From: Sphingobium terrigena
Lineage (GTDB): Bacteria; Pseudomonadota; Alphaproteobacteria; Sphingomonadales; Sphingomonadaceae
Assembly (NCBI RefSeq): GCF_003591655.1
Contig: NZ_QVRA01000012.1
Span: 62,001 to 126,000 of the forward strand
Length of the DNA: 64,000 bases
Reading direction: 5' to 3'
Shown: in pieces, positions 27,385-37,600 of the stretch
Numbering within the stretch: the first letter of the stretch is position 1
Layout of the letters: every line of letters starts with the position of its first letter
Position numbers and translations under genes: made by a program
Notes under the pieces: generated by a model
The model's input: the letters and a program-made list of their open reading frames with translations, nothing else
What the model was told of the DNA's origin: nothing
The model's database searches: none

Positions 27385-28364
27385 TGCCGAGCGTGGCCGC
27401 AGAGGCGCTGGCGCTGCTCCAGCGCGGCGACAGCGCGTCGGCGCGTGGGCTGATTGATGCCGGTTGCGCACGCGGTGATGGCGACGCGCTGGCGATGCGG
27501 GCGCTGTGGCGGGTCGAGGGGCGGCTGGTGCTGCGCGACCTGCCTGCTGCGCGCGCTGATCTGGCCGCTGCCGACACGATCGGTGCCGCGCGGATTCTGG
27601 CCGGTTTCCTCGCCATCGGGATCGGTGGCACGCGCGACTGGGCCGGGGCGCTGGCGATGCTCGACGACTGGGCGGACCGCGATCCAATCGCCGCGCAGCA
27701 ACGCGCCCTGATCGCCGCGATGGCGATCGACGCCAAAGGCGATCCGCTCGACCTGCCTATGCCCCAGTCGCTGTCCGACAACCCAATGATCGTTGCCTTG
27801 CCCGGCCTGCTCACCGCGCCGGAATGTGACCTGCTCGCCACCCTGTCCGACCGGCGGCTGCGTCCGGCGCTGATCTTTCACGAAGGGCAAAAGCGCTTCA
27901 TCGCCGATCCGGTCCGCGATTCGGATGCGGCGGGCTTTCCCATCGTGTCCGAATGGCCCGCCGTCCACGCTATCAACCGCCGCCTGGCCGCCGCCAGCGG
28001 CACCGCCGTCGAACAGGGGGAGACGCTCCAAGTCCTGCGCTACCGCCCCGGCCAGCAATATCGCCCCCATCTCGACGCCGTGCCGGGCCTCACCAACCAG
28101 CGCAGCCTGACCCTGCTGATCTATCTGAACGATGCCTATGACGGCGGCGAAACCCATTTCACTCGCCTCCCCCTCACCCATCGCGGCCGCAAGGGCGACG
28201 GTCTGCTTTTCGCCAACACCCTGCCCGACAGCCGCCCCGACCCGATGAGCGAACATGCCGGGCTACCGGTGCAATCCGGCATCAAGCTGATCGCCAGCCG
28301 ATGGATCAGGCAGCGACCGCCCGAAGTCCCGGACGGCTTTGGCCAGCATGAGGCGATGGCGTGA
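27384..28364 (+). CDS. 2-oxoglutarate/Fe(II) oxygenase (prolyl 4-hydroxylase-like) with Sel1-like N-terminus
   Basis: The 326-residue protein has an N-terminal helical region (residues 1-120) rich in Ala and repeated like Sel1/TPR units (AEALALLQRGDSASARGLID), and a C-terminal prolyl-4-hydroxylase-type domain. The iron-binding set is visible: HxD in RPGQQYRPHLDAVPG and the distal His in SEHAGLPVQSGIKLIASRWI, whose Lys would bind 2-oxoglutarate. DAYDGGETHFTRLPL is also typical. It starts within the stop of the VWA gene and ends overlapping the DUF817 gene by four bases. The target protein is unknown. Confidence 0.88.
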   Translation: MPSVAAEALALLQRGDSASARGLIDAGCARGDGDALAMRALWRVEGRLVLRDLPAARADLAAADTIGAARILAGFLAIGIGGTRDWAGALAMLDDWADRDPIAAQQRALIAAMAIDAKGDPLDLPMPQSLSDNPMIVALPGLLTAPECDLLATLSDRRLRPALIFHEGQKRFIADPVRDSDAAGFPIVSEWPAVHAINRRLAAASGTAVEQGETLQVLRYRPGQQYRPHLDAVPGLTNQRSLTLLIYLNDAYDGGETHFTRLPLTHRGRKGDGLLFANTLPDSRPDPMSEHAGLPVQSGIKLIASRWIRQRPPEVPDGFGQHEAMA

Positions 28365-29239
28365 AACCTGCGCCGAGCGACCAGACCCGCTTTGCCCGCA
28401 TACGCCTTGCGCTGGAGCAGACCGCCATTGCACCGGGGTGGCGCGGTCCTGTTTTCGAATTTCTGATGTTCGGTTTCAAACAGGGATGGGCCTGCCTGTT
28501 CGGCGGCTTGATCCTCGCGCTGCTGCTCGGCACGCATTTTTTCTACCCGGCCTCAGCACCACTACACCGTTACGACTTTCTAACCCTGTGTGCGCTGGCG
28601 ATCCAGATCGGCATGATCGCCTTCCGGCTGGAAACATGGCGCGAAGTCGCGGTCATCGGCATATTCCATATCGTCGGCACAGTGATGGAATTGTTCAAGA
28701 CGGCGGCGGGTTCCTGGGCCTATCCCGAAGCCAGTCTGCTGCATATTGGTGCTGTCCCGCTCTTTTCCGGTTTCATGTATGCGGCGGTCGGCAGCTATAT
28801 CGCGCGCGTCTGGCGCATCTTCGATTTCCGTTTCAGTGCCTACCCGCCGCGCTGGACCAGCTTCGTCCTTGCCGCCGCCATCTATATCAATTTCTTCGCC
28901 CATCACTGGCTGCCCGATATTCGGCTGTTGCTGTTCGGGGTTACCGCTCTGCTGTTCGGACGCTGCCGCATCTGGTTCAGGGCGCTCCACCATCACAGGT
29001 CGATGCCACTGTTACTGGGCTGGTTCCTCGTCGCCCTCTTCATCTGGTTTGCCGAGAATATCGCTACCTTTGCCAATGCCTGGAACTATCCCGATCAGGC
29101 CGACGGATGGCGCATGGTATCGCCGATGAAAATGGCGGCCTGGTATCTGCTGATGATCATCAGCTTCGTTCTGGTGTCGCTGGTGTCGCCGATCAGACGG
29201 CCACCCGCTGCTTCTGCGAATAACGGTGCGATGACTTAA
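28361..29239 (+). CDS. DUF817 integral membrane protein
   Basis: The 292-residue protein has about seven membrane segments and matches the DUF817 family by its EFLMFGFKQGWACLFGGLIL start and the ETWREVAVIGIFHIVGTVME and FKTAAGSWAYPEASLLHIGA motifs. The C-terminus has WFAENIATFANAWNYPDQAD, also conserved. The start is GTG at 28361 inside the end of the oxygenase gene. The family function is not known to me. A 28-base perfect inverted repeat follows the stop. Confidence 0.88.
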   Translation: MKPAPSDQTRFARIRLALEQTAIAPGWRGPVFEFLMFGFKQGWACLFGGLILALLLGTHFFYPASAPLHRYDFLTLCALAIQIGMIAFRLETWREVAVIGIFHIVGTVMELFKTAAGSWAYPEASLLHIGAVPLFSGFMYAAVGSYIARVWRIFDFRFSAYPPRWTSFVLAAAIYINFFAHHWLPDIRLLLFGVTALLFGRCRIWFRALHHHRSMPLLLGWFLVALFIWFAENIATFANAWNYPDQADGWRMVSPMKMAAWYLLMIISFVLVSLVSPIRRPPAASANNGAMT

Positions 29240-29246
29240 CTTTGAG

Positions 29247-29313
29247 CCGTTCGTTTCGAGCGAAGTCGAGAAACCTGCGCGCGACGTTTCTCGACTTCGC
29301 TCGAAACGAACGG
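29247..29313. repeat. Perfect 28-base inverted repeat
   Basis: The left arm at 29247-29274 starts CCGTTCGTTTCGAGCGAAGT and the right arm at 29286-29313 is its exact reverse complement; the loop is 11 bases. The text (CGTTTCGAGCGAAGTCGAG) is a widespread sphingomonad intergenic repeat. It lies between the convergent DUF817 gene and anmK and can act as a transcription barrier on both strands. Confidence 0.9.
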
Positions 29314-29345
29314 AGGTTGGGTGTTCAACCCAACGTCACCACATT

Positions 29346-30431
29346 TTAAGGGCGAAACAGCACCCCGCCCGCCATCGGCTCCGGCGCGCCCGTCGTCCCC
29401 GGAAAGCTGATCGGCAGCCCCTCCAGATGGCGCACCGCCATATAGGCAAAGCCCTGCGCCTCCAGCGCGTCGCCGTCCCATCCCAGCGCGTCCACAGCCC
29501 GAACCGCCACGCCGCAACGCGCAGCCAGCATCGCCATCAACGTCCCATTATGCCGCCCGCCACCAGCGACATGCAGGCATAGCGGCCGCTCGGTCAGATG
29601 GTCGATGCCCCGCGCCACCGCCGCAGCCGAAAAGGCGGTCAGCGTCGCCGCGCCATCTTCGAGGCTCAGCCCCTGCACCGCATGAATCGTGAACGCCTCC
29701 CGGTCGATGCTCTTGGGCGGCGGCACGGCAAACCAGGGGTCGGCCAGCATCGCCGCCAGGCGTGCCTCATCGACCGTCCCAAGCGCCGCACAAACCCCGC
29801 CCGCGTCATAGGCCGCATCCCCGTGCGCCTGCATCCAATTGTCGATCAGCCCGCTCGCCATGCCGGTGTCGAAAGCCGTCAGCGCCCCGTCCGATCCGAT
29901 CGCAGTGACATTGGCGACCCCGCCCAGATTGAGGATCGCCACTGGCTTGTCCAGCCCGGCGGCCAGCGCGCGATGATAGACCGGCAGCAGCGGCGCGCCC
30001 TGACCACCCGCCGCCACATCCGCACTGCGCAGGTCGCCGACCACCGGAATCCCGAACGCCCCGGCCAGCGCCGCGCCATCGCCAATCTGCCAGGTCCAGC
30101 GCCGGTCGGGCCGGTGCGCCACGGTATGGCCATGAAAACCAATGACGCCAACATCCTCCGCCACATGGCCGCTGCGCCCCAGCAGGTCGGCCACCGCCTC
30201 GACATGCAATTCGGTGAGTTCCGCCTCGACCGACGCGATCAGCGGCTCGAACCCCGGTGCGTCCATCGTCATGGCGCGGCCGCAGGCTTCGGCCAGCCGC
30301 ACGCGGAAGCCGTCATGATAGGGTTGCGCATGAAAGGCGACCGGCTTGACCAGCCCGTCCCCGTCAGTCTCGATCAGCGCCGCGTCGATCCCGTCGCGCG
30401 ATGTCCCCGACATCAGGCCGATTGCCAGCAT
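29346..30431 (-). CDS. anmK: Anhydro-N-acetylmuramic acid kinase
   Basis: AnmK hydrolyses and phosphorylates anhydro-MurNAc to MurNAc-6-phosphate in cell wall recycling. The 361-residue protein begins [20 protein letters not shown], the ATP/sugar-binding signature of the family, followed by [40 protein letters not shown] and [20 protein letters not shown]. It is divergent from tyrS with a 54-base gap, a common pairing in sphingomonads and other alphaproteobacteria. Confidence 0.95.
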   Translation of the reverse strand: MLAIGLMSGTSRDGIDAALIETDGDGLVKPVAFHAQPYHDGFRVRLAEACGRAMTMDAPGFEPLIASVEAELTELHVEAVADLLGRSGHVAEDVGVIGFHGHTVAHRPDRRWTWQIGDGAALAGAFGIPVVGDLRSADVAAGGQGAPLLPVYHRALAAGLDKPVAILNLGGVANVTAIGSDGALTAFDTGMASGLIDNWMQAHGDAAYDAGGVCAALGTVDEARLAAMLADPWFAVPPPKSIDREAFTIHAVQGLSLEDGAATLTAFSAAAVARGIDHLTERPLCLHVAGGGRHNGTLMAMLAARCGVAVRAVDALGWDGDALEAQGFAYMAVRHLEGLPISFPGTTGAPEPMAGGVLFRP

Positions 30432-30485
30432 TTACGACTCTCCGCCTCTTTTACAGCCGCTCTCCCAATGCTACAGGCGCGCGCC

Positions 30486-31703
30486 ATGAGCAACTATCAG
30501 TCCGACCTCCTGCGCCTGCTCGACACGCGCGGCTATATCCATGACGTCACCAATGCGGCGGGTCTCGACGCGCTGGCGCAAAAGGAGATCGTGCCGGGCT
30601 ATATCGGTTTCGATCCGACCGCGCCCTCGCTCCATGTCGGCAGCCTGGTCCAGATCATGATGCTGCGGCGGATGCAGCAGGCGGGGCACAAGCCGATCGT
30701 CCTGATGGGTGGCGGCACCGGCAAGATCGGCGATCCCAGCTTCAAGGATGAAGCGCGCAAGCTGCTGACCGACGATCTCATCACGTCCAACGTCGCCAGC
30801 ATCAAGCGGGTGTTCGAGAAGTTCCTGACCTTTGGCGATGGTCCGACCGACGCGGTCATGGTCGACAATGCCGACTGGCTCGACAAACTGGAATATATCC
30901 CCTTCCTGCGCGACATCGGCCAGCATTTCTCGGTCAACCGGATGCTTAGTTTCGACAGCGTCAAGATGCGGCTGGAGCGTGAGCAGTCGCTCAGCTTCCT
31001 CGAATTCAATTATATGATCCTGCAAGCCTATGACTTTCTGGAACTGTCGCGCCGCTCCGCCTGCCGGTTGCAGATGGGCGGATCGGACCAGTGGGGCAAT
31101 ATCGTCAACGGCATCGAACTGTCGCGCCGGGTCGATGGCACGCAGGTCTATGGGCTGACCAGCCCGCTGATCACCACGGCGGACGGCGGCAAGATGGGCA
31201 AGACGATGAACGGCGCGGTCTGGCTGAATGCCGACGCGCTGCCGCCCTATGATTATTGGCAATTCTGGCGCAACACCCAGGATGCCGATGTCGGTCGATT
31301 CATGCGGCTGTTCACCGACCTGCCGCTGGACGAGATCGCTCGGCTGGAAGCCTTGCAGGGCGCGGAGATCAACGAGGCCAAGAAGATATTGGCCGATGCC
31401 GCCACCGCCATGGCCCATGGCGCGGAAGCCGCGGCTGCGTCTGCTGAAACCGCCCGCAAGACTTTCGAGGAAGGCGCGTCCGACGCCAACCTGCCAACGG
31501 TCAGCATCGGTGCGGAGGGGCTGACCGTGGTGCAGGCCAATGTCGCGCTCGGCTTTGCCACGTCGAACAAGGAAGCGCGCCGGAAATTGTCGGAAAATGC
31601 GATCCGGGTGAATGGGGAAGTGGTGAACGATCCCGCCCTGACGCTCAAACCGGGCGACAAGGTCAGCTTCGGTGCCAAGAAGCATGGGATCGTGGTCGCC
31701 TGA
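30486..31703 (+). CDS. tyrS: Tyrosyl-tRNA synthetase
   Basis: TyrS charges tRNA-Tyr. The 405-residue class I synthetase has [20 protein letters not shown] with the HxGS version of the HIGH motif near residue 49, the tyrosine-binding [36 protein letters not shown], and the KMSKS equivalent [15 protein letters not shown] near 238. The C-terminal S4 RNA-binding domain is [20 protein letters not shown]. The ATG at 30486 gives the usual length. It is divergent from anmK. Confidence 0.97.
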   Translation: MSNYQSDLLRLLDTRGYIHDVTNAAGLDALAQKEIVPGYIGFDPTAPSLHVGSLVQIMMLRRMQQAGHKPIVLMGGGTGKIGDPSFKDEARKLLTDDLITSNVASIKRVFEKFLTFGDGPTDAVMVDNADWLDKLEYIPFLRDIGQHFSVNRMLSFDSVKMRLEREQSLSFLEFNYMILQAYDFLELSRRSACRLQMGGSDQWGNIVNGIELSRRVDGTQVYGLTSPLITTADGGKMGKTMNGAVWLNADALPPYDYWQFWRNTQDADVGRFMRLFTDLPLDEIARLEALQGAEINEAKKILADAATAMAHGAEAAAASAETARKTFEEGASDANLPTVSIGAEGLTVVQANVALGFATSNKEARRKLSENAIRVNGEVVNDPALTLKPGDKVSFGAKKHGIVVA

Positions 31704-31779
31704 CGCAGAAAGAATGTTAGGGAGAAATTAACGTTCTCCCCTAGCAAAGCGTCCATCTTCGCCGCCCTAGGCTGCGGCC

Positions 31780-32133
31780 ATGTCGTCGCTGTTCGCCAAT
31801 CTCAATCATGTCATGCGTTCGCGCGATCCAGCGGTGGATCAGCGCCGCGCCGCGCGTGACCTGGTCGATATGGTCAGCCATGTCACGGCCCGCGGCCGCA
31901 CCCATGGCGTGCGGATCATCAACATCTCCGCGCTCGGTGCCATGTGCCGCAGCGATGGCGAATTGCTGATGGGCGAACGGATGACCATCTGGCTGCCGAT
32001 CCTGAAGGACCATCCTGCCGAAGTGCGCTGGGTCGAGGATGGGCGGCTGGGCATCGAGTTTCTGAAACCCATTGCCCCGCGAACCTATGATGCGCTGATG
32101 TCCCTCGTCCCGCCGCGCCGGACGGCCTGGTAG
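31780..32133 (+). CDS. PilZ-domain protein
   Basis: This 117-residue protein is a lone PilZ-like domain: RAARDLVDMVSHVTARGRTH carries the basic N-terminal stretch, VRIINISALGAMCRSDGELL the D/NxSxxG-like core, and MTIWLPILKDHPAEVRWVED the following strands. The c-di-GMP-binding RxxxR motif is poor, so ligand binding is uncertain. An EAL protein lies 6.6 kb downstream. It is convergent with recG, with only seven bases between their stops. Confidence 0.78.
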   Translation: MSSLFANLNHVMRSRDPAVDQRRAARDLVDMVSHVTARGRTHGVRIINISALGAMCRSDGELLMGERMTIWLPILKDHPAEVRWVEDGRLGIEFLKPIAPRTYDALMSLVPPRRTAW

Positions 32134-32140
32134 CAGGTCG

Positions 32141-34204
32141 CTACCCGCCCCGCAGCAACCCTACCGCCGCATCCCGTTCGAACAGATAGAGGCAGGTTCG
32201 CGCTGCCTGCCCGCGCGGGCTGTCGAGGCCGCCGTCACGGTCGATCAGCAGATGGGCGTCATCGCGCGCCGCGTCCAGCAAGGACGCCAGATGCTCCGGC
32301 GTGGCCAGCTTCAACTGCTGCTCGCCCGACTGGCGCGTCCCCAGCACTTCGCCCGCGCCGCGCAGCTTCAGATCCTCTTCGGCAATGCGGAAGCCATCGT
32401 TGGTTTCCCGCATCAATGCCAGCCGCGCCCGCGACGTTTCGCCCAGTGCGTTGCCGCGCAGCAGCAGGCAGACCGACGGCTTTTCACCGCGACCCACCCG
32501 TCCGCGCAACTGGTGCAATTGCGCCAGCCCGAACCGGTCCGCGCCCTCGATGATGATCAGGCTGGAGTTGGGCACATCGACGCCGACCTCGATCACCGTG
32601 GTCGCAACCAGTATCTGCGTCCGGTTGGCGGCGAAGGCCTCCATCGCTGCATCCTTGTCCGGTCCCTTCATCCGGCCATGGACCAGCCCCACCCGATCGC
32701 CAAAGCGCAGCTTCAACGATTCGGCCCGCGCTTCGGCTGCCGCCTGATCACTGGTCTCGCTCTCCTCGACCAGCGGGCAGACCCAATAGGCCTGCCCGCC
32801 GCCCTCGACATGGCGGGCCAGCGCATCGACCACTTCGTCCAGCCGGGTGGCGGCCATCACCACCGTCTGGATCGGCTTGCGACCTGGCGGCATCTCGTCC
32901 AGCTTGGACACCTCCATCTCGCCATAATATGTCAGGGTCAGTGTCCGGGGGATCGGCGTCGCCGTCATCACCAGCAGATGCGGCGCGCGCTCCGCCTTGT
33001 TCGCCAGCATCATCCGCTGGGCCACGCCGAAGCGATGCTGCTCGTCGATCACCGCCAGACCCAGATGCTTGTACTGCACCGCCTCCTGAAAGATCGCGTG
33101 GGTGCCGACGAGGATGTCGATGCTGCCATCGGCCAGCCCCATCAGCGTGGCTTCGCGTATCTTGCCCTTGTCGCGCCCGGTCAGGATGGCGATCTCCACC
33201 GGCAGGCCCGACGCCGTCTTGCGCAGCGTCTCATAATGTTGCCGCGCCAATATCTCGGTCGGGGCCAGCATCGCCCCCTGCATCCCGGCCTCGACCGCAT
33301 TCAGCAAAGCCATCAACGCCACCAGCGTCTTGCCCGACCCGACATCGCCCTGGAGCAGCCGCAGCATCGGCGTGGCCTGCGCCATGTCGCCCTCAATCTC
33401 GCCGAACGCCCGGCGCTGCGCTCCGGTCGGCGCGAAGGGCAGCTTCAGCATCGCGCGCAGCCGCCCGTCGCCCGCGATCGGCACGCCCCGCCGCCGCCGC
33501 GACGATTGTCGCACCAGCATCAGCGCCAGTTGCCCGGCGAAAATCTCGTCATAGGCCAGGCGTTCGCGGGCCATGGCGTCAGACGGGTCGGCATGAATCC
33601 GCGCCAGCGCATCCCGCCATGCCGGCCAGTCCTTGCGGGCCAGCAGGCTGGGTTCGATCCATTCGGGCAGGTCCGGCGCACGGGCCAGCGCCTGTCCCAC
33701 CAGATCGCGCATCCGGTTATTGGTCAGCCCTTCGGACAGACCATAGACCGGTTCGCGCGCGGGGATGGTCGCGGCCTCGTCGGGCAGCAGCACATGGTCG
33801 GGGTGGACGATCTGGAGATTGTCGCCATAGGCCTCCAGCTTGCCCGACACGAATTTGGGTTCACCCAGCGGCAACAGCTTGCGCGGCCAGGCGCTGTTCC
33901 TGCCGAAATAGGTCAGCGACACATAATTGCCATGCCTGTCGGTCGCATGGACGCGGAACGGCGCGCGGGCGCTGCCGCTGGCGCGATAGTCCACCGGGGT
34001 CAGGACGATGCCGATCACCCGGCCCGCATCGGCCATATCCAGCTCGTCGGTCAGGACGCGATCGACCCAGCTGACCGGCAGATGGAACGCCACATCGACC
34101 GCGCGCGCCAGCCCCAGCCGCTCCAGCGGGCGGGCCAGCGCCGGTCCAATGCCCTTAAGGACAGAGATTTCGGCAAAGAGCGGATTGAGAATATCGGGTC
34201 GCAT
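32141..34204 (-). CDS. recG: ATP-dependent DNA helicase RecG
   Basis: RecG is a branched-DNA translocase that reverses stalled forks and handles recombination intermediates. The 687-residue protein starts at 34204 (MRPDILNPLFAEISVLKGIG) and has the wedge/OB domain (YRASGSARAPFRVHATDRHG), Walker A LLQGDVGSGKTLVALMALLN near 290, the DEQH box AVIDEQHRFGVAQRM near 390, and helicase motifs VEVGVDVPNSSLIIIEGADR and RFGLAQLHQLRGRVGRGE. The frame is open 640 bases further upstream but that would overlap sdhE, so the internal start is used. It is divergent from sdhE. Confidence 0.96.
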   Translation of the reverse strand: MRPDILNPLFAEISVLKGIGPALARPLERLGLARAVDVAFHLPVSWVDRVLTDELDMADAGRVIGIVLTPVDYRASGSARAPFRVHATDRHGNYVSLTYFGRNSAWPRKLLPLGEPKFVSGKLEAYGDNLQIVHPDHVLLPDEAATIPAREPVYGLSEGLTNNRMRDLVGQALARAPDLPEWIEPSLLARKDWPAWRDALARIHADPSDAMARERLAYDEIFAGQLALMLVRQSSRRRRGVPIAGDGRLRAMLKLPFAPTGAQRRAFGEIEGDMAQATPMLRLLQGDVGSGKTLVALMALLNAVEAGMQGAMLAPTEILARQHYETLRKTASGLPVEIAILTGRDKGKIREATLMGLADGSIDILVGTHAIFQEAVQYKHLGLAVIDEQHRFGVAQRMMLANKAERAPHLLVMTATPIPRTLTLTYYGEMEVSKLDEMPPGRKPIQTVVMAATRLDEVVDALARHVEGGGQAYWVCPLVEESETSDQAAAEARAESLKLRFGDRVGLVHGRMKGPDKDAAMEAFAANRTQILVATTVIEVGVDVPNSSLIIIEGADRFGLAQLHQLRGRVGRGEKPSVCLLLRGNALGETSRARLALMRETNDGFRIAEEDLKLRGAGEVLGTRQSGEQQLKLATPEHLASLLDAARDDAHLLIDRDGGLDSPRGQAARTCLYLFERDAAVGLLRGG

Positions 34205-34291
34205 GTCTATCTGGCCAGCATCTACCCCAGCTGGGACGATGGCACAAACATCCGATCGGCTTTTTCGGCGTGTCCGCAAAAGGAACAAATT

Positions 34292-34558
34292 GTGAACGAT
34301 GATCCCCAGATGCGCCGCCTGAAATTCCGCGCCTGGCACCGTGGCACGCGCGAATCCGATTATGCCGTCGGCGGCTTTTTCGAGCGCTATCACAGCGAAT
34401 GGAATGCCGAGGAAATCGCCTGGTTCGAGCGGTTCATGGATGAACAGGATGCCGACATCATCGGCTGGGCGCTGGGTACCATCCCAGTGCCGGACGAATG
34501 GAAGGGACCAATGATGGACAAGTTCCTGAAGCTCGATTTCGTGAAGATCGAAAACTGA
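34292..34558 (+). CDS. sdhE: FAD assembly factor SdhE
   Basis: SdhE helps attach FAD covalently to succinate dehydrogenase. The 88-residue protein has MRRLKFRAWHRGTRESDYAV with the conserved RGxxE-type motif (HRGTRESD), followed by EEIAWFERFMDEQDADIIGW. GTG at 34292 has AAAGGAAC eight bases upstream; an ATG at codon 7 is possible. The recG-sdhE-mfd neighbourhood is a conserved alphaproteobacterial arrangement. Confidence 0.92.
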   Translation: MNDDPQMRRLKFRAWHRGTRESDYAVGGFFERYHSEWNAEEIAWFERFMDEQDADIIGWALGTIPVPDEWKGPMMDKFLKLDFVKIEN

Positions 34559-34565
34559 CCAGCTC

Positions 34566-34654
34566 CCCCCTCCCGCAGGCGGGAGGGGGTTAGGGGGTGG
34601 GCGTGCGCCACCTCTGTTCCGCTGGCCCACCCCTAGCCCCTCCCGCAAGCGGGA
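34566..34654. repeat. Intergenic double hairpin repeat
   Basis: A perfect hairpin, CCCCCTCCCGC at 34566-34576 and GCGGGAGGGGG at 34579-34589, is followed by GTTAGGGGGTGGGC text and a mirrored part with CCCACCCCTAGCCCC and a second hairpin (TCCCGC/GCGGGA at 34641-34654). The two halves are themselves inverted copies. It sits between sdhE and mfd; mfd must therefore use a promoter within or after it, or read through. Confidence 0.75.
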
Positions 34655-34666
34655 AGGGAACGAGTA

Positions 34667-37600
34667 GTGAATATGACCGATCTCCAGAAAATCCTCCGCG
34701 CCAAAGCGCCGCTGACCCTGTCGGGCGTTCCTGCGGGGTTCCAGCCCTGGCTGCTGGCGGACATCGCCCGCGCCTCGCCGAGCCGCGCCGTATTCGTCGC
34801 CTCCGACGAGCAACTGATGCGGGCAGTCGCGGAGACGGCGCATTATTTCGCGCCGGAGATCGAGATCATCGAAATCCCGGCATGGGACTGCCTGCCCTAT
34901 GATCGGGCCAGCCCGTCGCTGCGCACCGCGTCAGCGCGGCTTGCCGGGCTGTACGCCTTGCAGGCCAAACCCAACGGCCCACAACTGGTCCTGACCACGC
35001 TCAACGCCCTGACCCAGCGGACACTGACCCCGTTCCGCGTCCGGCAACTGGTGGCCAAGCTCGCACCCAAGGAGCGGATCGCGATAACGCGGCTGGCCGA
35101 GATGCTGCAGGCCAATGGTTATGTCCGCACCGATACCGTCCATGACCGGGGCGAATTTGCGATTCGCGGCGGCATTGTCGATCTGTTTCCGGGCGGTGAG
35201 GAGCAGCCGCTCCGCCTCGATTTCTTCGGGGACGAGATAGAGACGGTCCGCCGCTTCGATCCGGGCGATCAGCGCACCACCGGCAGCGTCGATGGCTTCA
35301 CCCTGCTCCCCGCGTCCGAAGCATTGCTGGACGAGGATACGATCAAGCGCTTCCGCGGTCGCTATCGCGAGATGTTCGGCGCGACCGCGACCGGCGATCC
35401 GCTCTATCAGGCGGTCAGCGACGGACGGCGCTTGTCCGGCATGGAACATTGGCTGCCCCTGTTTGAGGAAAAGCTGGTCCCACTGTCCGACCATCTGGCC
35501 GAGGATGCCGTCATCATCCGCGACCATGGCGTTGTCGGTGCGGCCGATTCCCGGTTCGAGGCGATCCGTGATTATCACGCCAACCGGGTGCAGGCGAAAT
35601 CGTCCGATCCGGGTGCCTATCGCCCGCTCAAGCCCGACCTTCTCTATCTCGACGCCGCCGAATGGGACGCGGTCGTCGCCCGCTGGCCGATGCACGTCGC
35701 GACGCCTTTTCACGAGCCGGACAGCGCCACCGTGCTGGATTTCGCCGTCGATGGTCCGCGCGATTTCGCGCCGGAACGCGCGCAGAACGCCAATGTCTAT
35801 GAAGCGGTCGGCAAGCATATCGGCACGCTGCATCGGACGAAAAAAAAGGTCGTGATCGCCAGCTATTCCGCCGGCGCGCGCGAACGGCTGTCGGGCTTGC
35901 TCGCCGACCATGGCGTCAAGCGGATGGCGGCGGCGGACAGCTGGCAGGAGGCGCTGGGGCTGGCCGCCAATGGCAGCGTGGTGCTGACCATCCTGCCGCT
36001 CGACCATGGTTTCACCGCGCCCGACGTCGCGGTGCTGACCGAACAGGATATGCTGGGCGACCGGCTGGTCCGCCGGGCCAAGCGCAAGAAAAGCGCCGAT
36101 GCCTTCCTCGCTGAGCTGGCGACGCTCTCACCCGGTGATCTGGTCGTCCATATGGACCATGGCATCGGCCGCTATGAAGGACTGACCCAGATCCCGGTCA
36201 GCAAGACCGCGCATGACTGCGTGGCGCTCAGCTATGCCGGCGGCGACAAATTGTTCGTGCCGGTGGAAAATCTCGAAGTCCTTTCCCGCTATGGCTCCGA
36301 CAGCGAAGGCGTGGGCCTCGACAAGCTGGGCGGCGAAGCGTGGCAACGGCGCAAGGCCAGGATGAAGGAGCGCATCCGCGAAATTGCGGGTGAACTGCTC
36401 AAGACCGCCGCCGAACGGGCGCTGCGCGCCGCCACCGTCGCCGAACCTGACAGTGCGGGCTATCCCGCCTTTGTCGATCGCTTCCCCTATCAGGAGACCG
36501 AGGATCAGGAGCGCGCCATCCTCGACGTGATCGAGGATCTGGGCGCGGGCAAGCCGATGGACAGGCTCGTCTGCGGCGATGTCGGTTTCGGCAAGACCGA
36601 GGTGGCGTTGCGCGCGGCTTTCGTCGCGGCGATGGCCGGGATGCAGGTCGTGCTGATCTGCCCCACCACCCTGCTCGCGCGTCAGCATCATATGCAATTC
36701 GAGGAACGCTTTCGGGGCTTCCCCGTCAATATCGGCCGCCTCTCGCGCCTCGTCCCCGACAAGGAGGCCAAGGCGGTCAAGGCGGGGCTGGCCGATGGCA
36801 CGGTCGATATTGTCCTTGGCACCCATGCGCTGCTGGCCAAGGGGCTGGAATTCAAGCGCCTCGGCCTCGTCATCGTCGATGAGGAACAAAGGTTCGGCGT
36901 CACCCACAAGGAACGGTTGAAGTCGCTCAAGACCGACGTGCATGTCCTGACACTGACGGCGACACCCATTCCGCGCACGCTGCAAATGGCGATGTCGGGG
37001 CTGCGCGAACTGTCGGTGATCCAGACCCCGCCGGTCGATCGTCTGGCGGTGCGCAGTTACATCATGCCGTGGGACGGGGTGGTCATCCGCGAAGCGCTGC
37101 TGCGCGAACATTATCGCGGCGGACAGAGCTTCTTCGTCGTCCCGCGCATCGCCGACCTGACCGAGATTGAGGAATATCTCCGCACCGAAGTCCCAGAAAT
37201 CAAGGCCATCGTCGCCCATGGCCAGATGAGCGCGACGCAGGTGGAAGAACGCATGTCGGCCTTTTACGACAAGCGCTACGATGTGTTGCTGTCCACCACC
37301 ATCGTTGAATCCGGACTGGACATCCCCAGCGCCAACACCCTCATCATCCACCGCGCCGACCGTTTCGGCCTCGCCCAGCTCTATCAGCTGCGCGGGCGCG
37401 TGGGCCGGTCCAAGACCCGCGCCTATGCCTATATGACGACCCCCGCCAACCGCATCATCACCGAAACGGCGGAAAAGCGCCTGAAGGTGCTGTCCGATCT
37501 CGACACGCTGGGCGCAGGCTTCCAGCTGGCCAGCCATGACCTCGACATTCGCGGGGCGGGCAATCTGGTCGGTGACGAACAGTCAGGCCATATCCGCGAA

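Noticed and set aside
32252..34558. Plus-strand frame of 768 codons opposite recG
   Set aside because: Only its last 88 codons are a real gene (sdhE from 34292); the rest is the mirror of recG.
36128..37537. Minus-strand frame of 469 codons
   Set aside because: Antisense to mfd; composition typical of a shadow frame.
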